From NCBI RefSeq assembly GCF_000016825.1, contig NC_009513.1, positions 1,306,001 through 1,370,000 on the forward strand: a DNA stretch of 64,000 nucleotides, written 5' to 3'. The position numbers and the translations under genes are program-made. The DNA comes from Limosilactobacillus reuteri subsp. reuteri. Its GTDB lineage: Bacteria > Bacillota > Bacilli > Lactobacillales > Lactobacillaceae. This document shows, piece by piece, positions 37,808 to 45,554 of this stretch. The first letter of the stretch is position 1. Every line of letters starts with the position of its first letter. The notes below the pieces were generated by a model, which made no database searches, was not told the DNA's origin, and saw only the letters and a program-made list of their open reading frames with translations.

Positions 37808-38995
37808 TTAGCCTAAAATTTCTTTTAATTCGTCAACTTTATCAAGGTGTTCCCATGGTAAGTCCACATCAGTCCGGCCAAAGTGACCATAAGCAGCAGT
37901 TTGCTTGTAAATTGGCCGCTTCAAGTCGAGCATTTCAATAATTCCAGCTGGACGTAAATCAAATGCTTTTCGAACAGCGGCAATTAATTCTTCTTCTGAA
38001 CGGGTACCAGTACCATAAGTATTAATCATGATTGATACTGGTTCTGCGACACCGATGGCATAAGCAACTTGAATCTCGGCCTTCTTAGCATAACCAGCTG
38101 CGACAATGTTTTTAGCAATATAACGCGCAGCATAACTAGCAGAACGGTCAACCTTAGTAGCATCCTTTCCAGAAAAGGCTCCACCACCGTGATGAGCAGC
38201 CCCACCATAAGTATCAACAATAATCTTCCGTCCCGTTAAACCGGCATCCCCTTGCGGTCCACCGATTACAAACCGACCTGTTGGATTAATGAAGTACTTA
38301 GTTTGGTCATCAAGGTACTCAGCTGGAATGACAGCTTCAATCACTTGTTCTTTAATATCCTTTTTAATTTGATCAAGTGAAACCTCTGGATCATGCTGGG
38401 TACTTAAAACAACGGTGTCAACACGTAATGGCTTGTCATTCTCATCGTATTCTACGGTTACTTCGGCCTTTGCATCTGGACGAAGGTAAGAGATAACGCC
38501 ATCCTTACGTAGTTGAGCAATCTTACGCATTAACTTATGGCTTAAAACCAATGTTAATGGCATATATTCAGGTGTTTCGTCAGTAGCGTAACCAAACATC
38601 AATCCTTGGTCACCGGCACCAATCTTATCAAGCGGATCAGCTTCACCTTCACGCGTTTCTAAGGAGTCATCAACCCCTTGCGCAATGTCTGGTGATTGTT
38701 CATCAATCGCAGTGATAACAGCACAGTTATCAGCATCGAAACCGTACTTGCCATCTGTATAACCGATCTTACGAATTGTGTCCCGCACAATCTGTTGGAT
38801 ATTAACGTAGGCCTTAGTAGAAACTTCACCAAAGACTAATACTAGTCCAGTAGTAACTGAGGTTTCAACTGCAACCCGTGAATCAGGATCCTTCTTAAGC
38901 AATTCATCTAAGATCGCGTCACTGATTTGGTCAGCAATCTTATCTGGATGTCCTTCTGATACTGATTCGGATGTAAATAAATGTCGTTCTGCCAT
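37808..38995 (-). CDS. metK: S-adenosylmethionine synthetase
   Basis: 395 aa. [24 protein letters not shown] at the N-terminus, the ATP motif [12 protein letters not shown] and the P-loop-like [15 protein letters not shown] are intact. It makes SAM from methionine and ATP. The start ATG lies 6 bases after the GGGGGAA that is sequestered in the upstream SMK riboswitch, giving feedback by SAM at the level of translation. Confidence 0.98.
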   Translation of the reverse strand: MAERHLFTSESVSEGHPDKIADQISDAILDELLKKDPDSRVAVETSVTTGLVLVFGEVSTKAYVNIQQIVRDTIRKIGYTDGKYGFDADNCAVITAIDEQSPDIAQGVDDSLETREGEADPLDKIGAGDQGLMFGYATDETPEYMPLTLVLSHKLMRKIAQLRKDGVISYLRPDAKAEVTVEYDENDKPLRVDTVVLSTQHDPEVSLDQIKKDIKEQVIEAVIPAEYLDDQTKYFINPTGRFVIGGPQGDAGLTGRKIIVDTYGGAAHHGGGAFSGKDATKVDRSASYAARYIAKNIVAAGYAKKAEIQVAYAIGVAEPVSIMINTYGTGTRSEEELIAAVRKAFDLRPAGIIEMLDLKRPIYKQTAAYGHFGRTDVDLPWEHLDKVDELKEILG

Positions 38996-39000
38996 TTTCT

Positions 39001-39090
39001 AATTCCCCCATATTCTATTGAAACTTTCAAATAGTTTGTAGTTGCGGTTACAAGGCATCTTCACGTTCAGACGTGAATCCTATCGGGAAT
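39001..39090 (-). promoter_or_regulatory. SMK box (SAM-III) riboswitch of metK
   Basis: The consensus pieces occur in order on the minus strand: TTCCCGATAGGAT, a P3-type hairpin (TTCACGT..ACGTGAA), GATGCCTTGTAACCG, and finally GGGGGAAT, the metK SD, which pairs with ATTCCC at the 5' end. Between the two halves is an extra stem CTATT..TTTCAATAG (about 39016-39035), inserted in the normally short linker. Confidence 0.95.
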
Positions 39091-39155
39091 TGCTTTATAA
39101 CGAGAATAATCTTAGCATAATTGTTAACCAACAATCAATGTTAATCCAGACATTC

Positions 39156-39695
39156 TTACTTCAAACGGGCATTGACCATCCCTACCGCTGTCATGAAAGA
39201 GTAAATAATTGTCGGACCAACAAATTTAAATCCATCCCTCCGCATTTGCTTAGCTATTTCTTCCGAAGCAGGTGTTTTAGGAGCTAATTCAACATCGGTA
39301 GTTAACCCCAAGTCTTGTGGCTGATCATCAACAAAGTGCCACACATAATTATCAAACGTCTTTCCCGTTTTCAGTAATCTTAAAATCACTTGTGCATTAT
39401 TAATTACTGCTACTATTTTACGACGATTACGAATAATAGTTTCATCCTCACATAATCGATTAATATCTTCATCGGTAAAGGATGCCACTTTTTCAATATT
39501 AAAGTTCGCAAATGCCCGATTAAATGCTTCTCGTCGCCGCCAGATTGTTTGCCAAGTTAAACCGGCCTGAAATAATTCTAAAGAAAGCATTGCAAATAAC
39601 TGCTGGTCATCATGAACTGGAAATCCCCAGTAGTGATCATAATAGTTTTGCATTTCCAGTGTCGAATTTGCCCATTGTGGTCGTTTAAGTGTCAT
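39156..39695 (-). CDS. tag: DNA-3-methyladenine glycosylase I (Tag), zinc-snap residues absent
   Basis: 179 aa. Family features YYDHYWGFPVHDD, LELFQAGLTWQTIWRRREAF with the catalytic-pocket Glu, and FKFVGPTIIYSFMTAVGMVN. Compared with E. coli Tag, the Cys near the N-terminus (RCGW) is Pro (RPQW), His17 is Tyr, and the chain ends at NARLK before the His/Cys pair. The zinc snap is therefore missing, while the substrate pocket looks intact. It removes 3-methyladenine from alkylated DNA. Confidence 0.9.
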   Translation of the reverse strand: MTLKRPQWANSTLEMQNYYDHYWGFPVHDDQQLFAMLSLELFQAGLTWQTIWRRREAFNRAFANFNIEKVASFTDEDINRLCEDETIIRNRRKIVAVINNAQVILRLLKTGKTFDNYVWHFVDDQPQDLGLTTDVELAPKTPASEEIAKQMRRDGFKFVGPTIIYSFMTAVGMVNARLK

Positions 39696-39717
39696 TATTA
39701 ATACCTCTTTTTTGATT

Positions 39718-39915
39718 TTAAAATAATAGAATCTTAAGCATAATTGCCGGATGCGATGAAGGGCGGCCGGTAGCCGCTCCTGAATCTTCTAATAGCACAT
39801 CTTGTGGAATCGAGTCGACAAAATCACTAATTAGTCGCGCAACATGATTCTGTGGTAAATCATAGTTATAGTTTAGTACGAATTCGGTTTGCCCTATGGT
39901 ATAATTTTGATACAT
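39718..39915 (-). pseudogene. IS1182-like transposase N-terminal fragment
   Basis: 65 aa that read like the start of an IS1182/DUF772-type transposase (FVLNYNYDLPQNHVARLISDFVDS, then GRPSSHPAIMLKILLF). The full-length protein is about 500 aa; here it ends at a stop directly against the tag promoter side. It is a remnant, not a functional transposase. Flanking sequence retains an end-like hairpin to the right. Confidence 0.8.
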
Positions 39916-39984
39916 GGAAATCGCTCCCTTTGGTTGTTTTTAGGGGTAATTACATCATATCAGGAACGATTTCCTGTGTACATA

Positions 39985-40027
39985 AAAACCGGATAATGAA
40001 TTGTTTGAACAATTCATCATCCGGTTT
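39985..40027. terminator. Strong symmetric hairpin beside the IS fragment
   Basis: About 18-20-bp stem AACCGGATxATGAATTGTT / AACAATTCATxATCCGGTT with a very short loop and a T-run (40025 onward). It was probably the outward terminator of the former IS end and now also faces the MFS exporter gene. Confidence 0.7.
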
Positions 40028-40088
40028 TTATTTTGGACTAGGAGTTTTTTCCCAGCCTCGGTTTTTATTTTGGACTAGGAGTTTTTTC
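40022..40088 (+). repeat. Two exact 30-bp direct repeats, 37-bp period
   Basis: A 30-base unit starting CGGTTTTTATTTTGG occurs at 40022-40051 and again identically at 40059-40088, separated by 7 bases. The first copy begins inside the right arm of the hairpin, so the second is a recent local duplication. The unit carries the T-rich tail of the terminator. Confidence 0.85.
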
Positions 40089-40117
40089 TCCTCCCTATTT
40101 TATATACGAATTTTTGG

Positions 40118-41557
40118 TTATTTTGTACTTTTTTCTTTATTAGTATTTTTTAGCATAAATGCTAGTATGAGCCCAATCAATTCAGTGATGATCATGCCGA
40201 TAAATACCAAATGATAGCCGTGAAGGGAAGCAACTTGCGCCGAACTTTCCCGTTGAAGTGCATTTGTAGTAGCAACCGTTAAAATCAGTGTTGAAATAGT
40301 AACGCCCGCGGAACCGAGAACTTGCCGGACAGTTGTTATTACGGCTGTTCCGTGGGGGACTAATTCATCAGGTAAGGCATTTGCTCCCAGTGTAACAGCT
40401 GGCATCATTACAAAGGCATTGCCACCCTCAATTACCATTGCGCAAAGGATCATTCCCAATAAGCTGAGGTGATTAAGGACGATTAATCCAGCAACCCAGC
40501 CAATGATAATCATAAACATTCCTACCAGCATTGTCGGTTTAAACCCAATTTTATCAGCTAATTTTCCTGACAAAGGATTCAGGATACTAAGAAAAGCAGC
40601 GCCAGGCACTAGGGCCATCCCAGAAACAAATGGACTAACTTTTAATACTCCCTGATAATAAAGGGGGAAAATAATTGTCGTTACAATTAAGGCAATATAT
40701 GAAATCGACGTTAAAAGAATTGCTAAATCATAATTAAAAGTCTTCAATACCCGTAATTCCAATAGCGGGTGTTTGAGACGAAGCTGTCGAATACAGAACC
40801 AGATAACCGCAATAATACTAACGATAAAGATCCCTGCATTTATTCCCCATGCAGGATTCTTTTTTCCGGTTTGGTCAACAACGTACATAATCCCAATTAA
40901 TCCAACTAGTAAGATTACTGATAGCCAATCAAGGTTTGTTTCATGCCGTTCCATTACGTCTTGGATCAATCCGCTAGCAGCCATTAAAATAATTATGGAA
41001 ATAACAAGCATGAAGAGGATAAAAAGGCTCTTCCAGCTAAAGAACTTTAGTACAATTCCTGAAACAATCGGTCCACAGGCAAGGGCGGATCCCATTACCA
41101 AACCAGCAATTCCCATTGTTGATCCCCGCTCTTCTTTAGGCGTAATCTCAAGCAAAACGGTTTGATATGATGGAAATAAAACTCCAACAGCAAATGCTTC
41201 CATGGCCCGTCCAATCATCATAAACCAGAAGCCATTAATTCCCCAAGATGCGGGGGTTAAAACAATCATCAAGGATCCAATATCAAATAGTCCCAGTGCT
41301 CCAATGAACATTGTCTTAAAACTCATATTATTGAGCATCCACGGGCTAATTGGCATGCTGACACACATTACGAGCATAAAACCAGTTGTCAGCCATTGAA
41401 CGGTTGATGCTGAAATCCCAAAAGCATTCATTAAGGTTGGATAGGCGGTTGACAACGATGATTGACTAATTGACATCGTAAAGGTACCAACTAATAAAGT
41501 AAAAATAAACCAAAAGCGACTATATCTTTTTCCATTACGTGCGATACTTTGATCCAT
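40118..41557 (-). CDS. MFS drug-efflux transporter, DHA2 family
   Basis: 479 aa with about 14 hydrophobic segments. Motifs STVQWLTTGFMLVMCVSMPIS, GRAMEAFAVGVLFPSYQTVLLEITPKEERG and GSALACGPIVSG (motif C, antiporter) fit DHA2 proton/drug antiporters such as LmrB/EmrB. It is divergent from a PerR/Fur regulator, and a PerR-like box lies directly upstream of its SD. Substrates unknown. Confidence 0.88.
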   Translation of the reverse strand: MDQSIARNGKRYSRFWFIFTLLVGTFTMSISQSSLSTAYPTLMNAFGISASTVQWLTTGFMLVMCVSMPISPWMLNNMSFKTMFIGALGLFDIGSLMIVLTPASWGINGFWFMMIGRAMEAFAVGVLFPSYQTVLLEITPKEERGSTMGIAGLVMGSALACGPIVSGIVLKFFSWKSLFILFMLVISIIILMAASGLIQDVMERHETNLDWLSVILLVGLIGIMYVVDQTGKKNPAWGINAGIFIVSIIAVIWFCIRQLRLKHPLLELRVLKTFNYDLAILLTSISYIALIVTTIIFPLYYQGVLKVSPFVSGMALVPGAAFLSILNPLSGKLADKIGFKPTMLVGMFMIIIGWVAGLIVLNHLSLLGMILCAMVIEGGNAFVMMPAVTLGANALPDELVPHGTAVITTVRQVLGSAGVTISTLILTVATTNALQRESSAQVASLHGYHLVFIGMIITELIGLILAFMLKNTNKEKSTK

Positions 41558-41573
41558 ATCACTCTCTCCCTCT

Positions 41574-41588
41574 TTAGAATAATTATTA
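41574..41588. promoter_or_regulatory. PerR/Fur-like box before the MFS exporter
   Basis: TTAGAATAATTATTA matches 12 of 15 positions of the Per-box consensus TTATAATNATTATAA. It is located 17 bp before the exporter start, where binding would block transcription. Confidence 0.5.
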
Positions 41589-41649
41589 TCTGACTGTTAA
41601 TTATTATATGTTTTGAATTAGTGAATGTAAATGTTATAATATCATTAGA

Positions 41650-41664
41650 TTATAATTATTTTAA
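41650..41664. promoter_or_regulatory. PerR-like box before the fur/perR gene
   Basis: TTATAATTATTTTAA matches 14 of 15 positions of the Per-box TTATAATNATTATAA. It lies 17 bp upstream of the regulator ATG at 41681, suggesting autoregulation. Confidence 0.65.
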
Positions 41665-41680
41665 GAAAGGGGACGACATT

Positions 41681-42136
41681 ATGGCAGAAGCAGAATTTGA
41701 TCGAGCTCTTGATCATCTCCGTGAAAACAAGGTCCGTCTTACTCCCCAACGGAAAACCATCTTAAATTACTTAATCAATCATCATACTCATCCAAGCGTT
41801 GAAATGATTTATGATGATCTTAAAGACTCAGTTGCCAATATCAGCATGGCAACTGTATACAATACCCTAAAGCTCTTCGTTGATTACAATCTCGTAATTG
41901 AGTTAAAAAATGGTGATGGTAGTACCCACTTTGACTATTTCGGCCATCCGCATTATCATGTCGTCTGCGATAATTGTGGTAAGATTTCTGATGTTTTTGA
42001 TGAGCATTTTACTGAAATCACGAAAGAATTAACGGTTATGACTCATGAAAAGACTGGCTACCTAGTTACAGGAAATAACATCGAAGTCCATGGCATTTGT
42101 CCCGAGTGTCAACGTAAATTACATTTGAATCGTTAG
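41681..42136 (+). CDS. perR: Fur-family regulator (PerR-like)
   Basis: 151 aa from the ATG at 41681 (MAEAEFDRAL), preceded by AAAGGGG; the frame extends 20 codons upstream without an SD. Winged helix VRLTPQRKTILNYLINHHTHPSVEMIYDDL and ISMATVYNTLKLFVDYNLVIEL. Structural zinc site C-DNC-GK and C-PEC, with the regulatory site around HPHYHVVC. PerR-type peroxide sensing is suggested by the Per-box-like sites on both sides, but Fur or Zur cannot be excluded. Confidence 0.88.
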   Translation: MAEAEFDRALDHLRENKVRLTPQRKTILNYLINHHTHPSVEMIYDDLKDSVANISMATVYNTLKLFVDYNLVIELKNGDGSTHFDYFGHPHYHVVCDNCGKISDVFDEHFTEITKELTVMTHEKTGYLVTGNNIEVHGICPECQRKLHLNR

Positions 42137-42140
42137 TAAA

Positions 42141-42167
42141 AAATTCCCCGAGTTTTCGGGGAATTTT
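42141..42167. terminator. Bidirectional terminator between perR-like gene and permease
   Basis: Stem AAATTCCCCGA/TTCGGGGAATTT with a 4-base loop and flanking A/T runs; it serves both converging genes. Confidence 0.9.
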
Positions 42168-43514
42168 TTATGCTTTCTTTTGTGTTAATGAAGCAACGGC
42201 AAGAATTGCAAACCAAGCTAAAGTTAGTATAAGCGCAATTAAAGTTTGTTTCTCCATACATAAAACAATTAGCACAATAAAAAGAAAAACTAAAATAACA
42301 TAGTCAGTAAAAGGTGCGCCTGGCATCTTAAAAGTCCTTGATTGCGGATGCTGACGAATATATTTTAAATGCGCCAAGATGATAGCAGCCCACACAAAGA
42401 GAAAACTCGTGGTAGCAATACTGGAAACAAAAGTAAAAACTCCTTCTGGTATTACTAAGTTTAAGATAGCGGCAATTCCAATAACAACTGCAGAAATAAT
42501 AACCGCTGTTGCAGGCACCGACCGTTTAGATAAGCGACTAATCTTACGGATAACAGGCCGGTGAGCAGTAGAGGTTAACTCAGCCAGCATCCGACCAGTT
42601 GTATATAGAGAACTGTTACAAGCAGAAGCCGCAGCAGTAATTACTACAAAATTAACGATACTAGCAGCCCCCGGAAGACCGATGTCGCGAAAAACAAGGA
42701 CAAATGGACTATTGCTTGGTGAAAGTTTACTCCACGGATAAATGCACATAATGACAGCCAAAGCACCGATATAAAAAAGCATAATTCGAACGGGAATGCC
42801 ATTAATCGCCTTAGGAATAACAACTTTAGGTTTTTCTGCCTCAGCGGCTGTCACCCCTACCATTTCAATTCCAACAAAGGCAAATACTACCATTTGAAAA
42901 GAAAGCATGAAGCCCTTTGTCCCGGTAGCAAAAAAGCCCCCATCATTAACTAAATTAGCAGGAGTAGCGAGATAGCCGCTTGCCGAATGAAAATGAAGTA
43001 AAACTAAAATGACACCAACAGCAATTAAAATAACAATTGCCAAAATTTTAATAAGGGCAAACCAAAATTCGAGCTCACCAAACGTACTAACAGTCATTAG
43101 ATTTAATCCCAGTAAAATTAGCAGAGTTACTAATCCAGGTAACCATTGCGGAACTTGAGGAAACCATAGTTGAAAATATAAGCCAATGGCGGTAACTTCG
43201 GCCATTGCCAATGCTAGCCAACACACCCAATAAGCCCAGCCCATTACAAAACTCACGCGATTACCAAGATAATCACGAATCGCATCCATAAACGAATGAT
43301 AATGTAAGTCGGAAAGAAGCAACTCTCCCAGGGCCCGCATAATTCCAAAACAAATAATCCCAGTAATTAAATATGCTAAAAGGATTGCTGGACCAGCAGC
43401 GTGAATTGCCTTTCCCGATCCGAGAAATAATCCCGTCCCAATTGTTCCACCAAGTGCCATTAATTGAATATGACGACTTTTAAGTTTACGTGTAAATTCT
43501 TGTTTTTCTGCCAT
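42168..43514 (-). CDS. Amino-acid permease (APC superfamily, AAT type)
   Basis: 448 aa with 12 predicted membrane segments. The N-terminal LKSRHIQLMALGGTIGTGLFLGSG carries the conserved GTIGTGLF helix-1 motif of amino acid-polyamine-organocation carriers. ELEFWFALIKI and GIEMVGVTAAEAEKP are also typical of the AAT family, which includes CycA and lysine/aromatic permeases. The substrate cannot be read from sequence. Confidence 0.88.
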   Translation of the reverse strand: MAEKQEFTRKLKSRHIQLMALGGTIGTGLFLGSGKAIHAAGPAILLAYLITGIICFGIMRALGELLLSDLHYHSFMDAIRDYLGNRVSFVMGWAYWVCWLALAMAEVTAIGLYFQLWFPQVPQWLPGLVTLLILLGLNLMTVSTFGELEFWFALIKILAIVILIAVGVILVLLHFHSASGYLATPANLVNDGGFFATGTKGFMLSFQMVVFAFVGIEMVGVTAAEAEKPKVVIPKAINGIPVRIMLFYIGALAVIMCIYPWSKLSPSNSPFVLVFRDIGLPGAASIVNFVVITAAASACNSSLYTTGRMLAELTSTAHRPVIRKISRLSKRSVPATAVIISAVVIGIAAILNLVIPEGVFTFVSSIATTSFLFVWAAIILAHLKYIRQHPQSRTFKMPGAPFTDYVILVFLFIVLIVLCMEKQTLIALILTLAWFAILAVASLTQKKA

Positions 43515-43649
43515 GATCCTCTCTCTTCCTCAATAATTGAAGTTTTATTAATCCTAGTTAGGTTTACTAGTCATTACTAAAAAAATCAACTATGATATAT
43601 AACATTGAAAACTTATTGTATACCATTTTTCGTAGAAGGAGAAATCACA

Positions 43650-44216
43650 TTGCATGCATTAGTTCACTGGATCCCATTTTTTATTTATTTCTTTGCAGGA
43701 TCTGTTCTCGTCACTCATAATCACCTTTGGGAAAAATTCCCTAACTTCGGCCAGCACATTACAATTGCAACCTTTTTTATCTACTTAACTGCAATCGACT
43801 GGCTCTGCTTAACTCCTTCAATGTTTAATTTTAGTTCTGCTAATAAACTTTTATTTTACTTTCATAGCGTACCATTTAATATCATCCCCCTCCAAGGACT
43901 CAGCCAAGAATTCTTCTTAAACATTGTGATGACTTTGCCGCTAGGAGTTTATCTTTATTTAATTAATCACCAAATGCCCTTCAGTCGTGCTATTCTCTAC
44001 GGCTTTTTCTTCAGCTTATTTATCGAGTGTAACCAATTTGTTTGCGACCTTCTTTTCCATATTGGAAGGGTTGCCGATGTGGATGATTTGATTAGCAATA
44101 CCATCGGAACTACAATTGGTTTTGCAGTAATGATCATACTTGATCAAACGATTTTTCATCAAGTTATTAAACAATTTATGCTAGTGGGTGGAAAATCTGA
44201 TAAACTGAATAACTGA
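43650..44216 (+). CDS. VanZ-family membrane protein
   Basis: About 188 aa with five hydrophobic segments. The signature pairs FNIIPLQG and SLFIECNQFVCDLLFHIGRVADVDDLISNTIGTTIG define the VanZ-like domain. VanZ gives low-level teicoplanin resistance in enterococci; chromosomal homologues have no settled role. I choose the TTG at 43650, because AAGGAG sits 8 bases upstream and the longer frame lacks an SD. Confidence 0.85.
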   Translation: MHALVHWIPFFIYFFAGSVLVTHNHLWEKFPNFGQHITIATFFIYLTAIDWLCLTPSMFNFSSANKLLFYFHSVPFNIIPLQGLSQEFFLNIVMTLPLGVYLYLINHQMPFSRAILYGFFFSLFIECNQFVCDLLFHIGRVADVDDLISNTIGTTIGFAVMIILDQTIFHQVIKQFMLVGGKSDKLNN

Positions 44217-44227
44217 GGTGGTAAAAG

Positions 44228-44395
44228 ATGATTACAAATGAACAAAGAGCGCACGATATTGCTCTTACCTTACTACAATCACGAGCAAAAGATCTAAAGC
44301 CAATCGAAGCGTATCATGAATATGTTAATTCATTATTACCAATCTTAAAGGAGATTGATAAGGACTTTCCCAACGGTATTAAAGAGCACCTTTAA
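44228..44395 (+). CDS. Small protein of unknown function, 55 aa
   Basis: ATG at 44228 preceded by GAGGTGG, 11 bp after the vanZ-like stop, ending TAA at 44395. The predicted product starts MITNEQRAHDIALTLLQSR and is acidic-helical throughout (EAYHEYVNSLLPILKEIDKD). Good SD, operon-like spacing and a terminator right after it make it a credible gene. No family recognised. Confidence 0.7.
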   Translation: MITNEQRAHDIALTLLQSRAKDLKPIEAYHEYVNSLLPILKEIDKDFPNGIKEHL

Positions 44396-44413
44396 TTTCC
44401 CGGGAAATTACGA

Positions 44414-44449
44414 CAAAAGCCGGAAGAAAAAACTTTTTTCCGGCTTTTA
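44414..44449 (+). terminator. Terminator of the vanZ-like unit
   Basis: Stem AAAAGCCGGAAGAAAA / TTTTTTCCGGCTTTT with a minimal loop and T-run. Confidence 0.9.
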
Positions 44450-44562
44450 CTATTTCAACTTATATATTGTCATAACTACTTTGTTGAGATTTCCTTTCTT
44501 CTTGTTTTATCAACCTATTTGAACTATGATATTAATGATTTTATTTTTAGGGAGGTTTTTCA

Positions 44563-45087
44563 ATGTTTGAAGAAACTAAAAAGGGCTTTGACTGGTTTAG
44601 CCTAATTGTTGGAGTCTTATTTATCATTGCCGGAATTGCATCATTCACGCGGCCAGATAAAACCCTTCACTTCTTAGCCATTGTTGCCGGAATTGCTTTT
44701 ATTTTCCGCGGAATTTATGAATTATGGTTCCGTCAACGAATCGGTCGAATCTTAGGAGAATCCTCAGGTTGGTTAATTTTTTCTGCAATTTTAGATATCA
44801 TTTTAGGAATTATTTTTCTTTTCCAACCAAGCTTTGGGGTACTCTTCATTGCTATCATCTTCGCTATCTGGTTTATCCTTGACTCTATCACTGAGTTGAT
44901 CAGTGCTAAGTTTTTCAAGGAATTCCATCGCGGATACTACTGGTTCATTATAATTCTGGCAATTTTGAGCTTGGTCTTAGGAGTTATTCTTTTATTTAGC
45001 CCATTACTTTCCGCTATTACAGTGGTATGGTTAGTTTCAACATTCTTGATTGTTTTCGGAATCATGAAACTTATTCAAGCATTTTAA
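44563..45087 (+). CDS. HdeD/DUF308 family membrane protein
   Basis: 174 aa, six hydrophobic helices in three repeated pairs. The DUF308 repeats LIVGVLFIIAGIASFTRPDKTL, ILDIILGIIFLFQPSFG and LALSLVLGVILLFSPLL-like segments are clear. HdeD contributes to acid resistance in E. coli; function in lactobacilli is untested. AGGGAGG is upstream of the ATG. Confidence 0.85.
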   Translation: MFEETKKGFDWFSLIVGVLFIIAGIASFTRPDKTLHFLAIVAGIAFIFRGIYELWFRQRIGRILGESSGWLIFSAILDIILGIIFLFQPSFGVLFIAIIFAIWFILDSITELISAKFFKEFHRGYYWFIIILAILSLVLGVILLFSPLLSAITVVWLVSTFLIVFGIMKLIQAF

Positions 45088-45098
45088 CATATACCTTA

Positions 45099-45129
45099 TA
45101 TTAAAAGAGATCAGTTTTGCTGATCTCTT
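45099..45129. terminator. Bidirectional terminator between DUF308 gene and yolD-like gene
   Basis: Stem AAAAGAGATCAG/CTGATCTCTTTT with loop TTTTG. It overlaps the last codons of the converging yolD-like gene. Confidence 0.85.
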
Positions 45130-45554
45130 TTAATTTTACGAATATTTTGAATTATAAGCCTTGTTCCATCATCAAATATTAAGTGGTGAGCATGGTGATC
45201 AATTCGTTTTAATTGCCCCGTGTATTCTTCATAAAAACCAGTCTTACCATTAAAGAATTCAACTTTTATTAGCGGATGTGATCGGCCCCGTTCAATCATG
45301 GCAAGTTGGACTCTAATTCGATGCCTCATCTCAGCTGTGGGATAAGTTTTATGACCATACTTTTCCCCTACCTTTGCTAATAATTGATGGTAGCCGGTCA
45401 AGGCCGCAAAAGGAGAAAACTGCGCAGCGCGATCTTCGGTGGTCATTGGCGTATGAGCTTGAGAAACATGCCGAGGGGTATTGATGATATCACGATACTT
45501 TGAGGTATCACTAAACAAGCTTTTTTCTATTTTCAACAAATCTTCATTTTCCAT
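45111..45554 (-). CDS. YolD-like family protein
   Basis: 147 aa; the conserved core is TTEDRAAQFSPFAALTGYHQLL, then a C-terminal beta-rich part (VEFFNGKTGFYEEYTGQLKRID). YolD-like proteins are found next to Y-family polymerases and are suspected accessory or UmuD-like partners. The start overlaps the polymerase stop by 1 base, so it is translationally coupled and shares its SOS promoter. Confidence 0.88.
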   Translation of the reverse strand: MENEDLLKIEKSLFSDTSKYRDIINTPRHVSQAHTPMTTEDRAAQFSPFAALTGYHQLLAKVGEKYGHKTYPTAEMRHRIRVQLAMIERGRSHPLIKVEFFNGKTGFYEEYTGQLKRIDHHAHHLIFDDGTRLIIQNIRKIKRDQQN

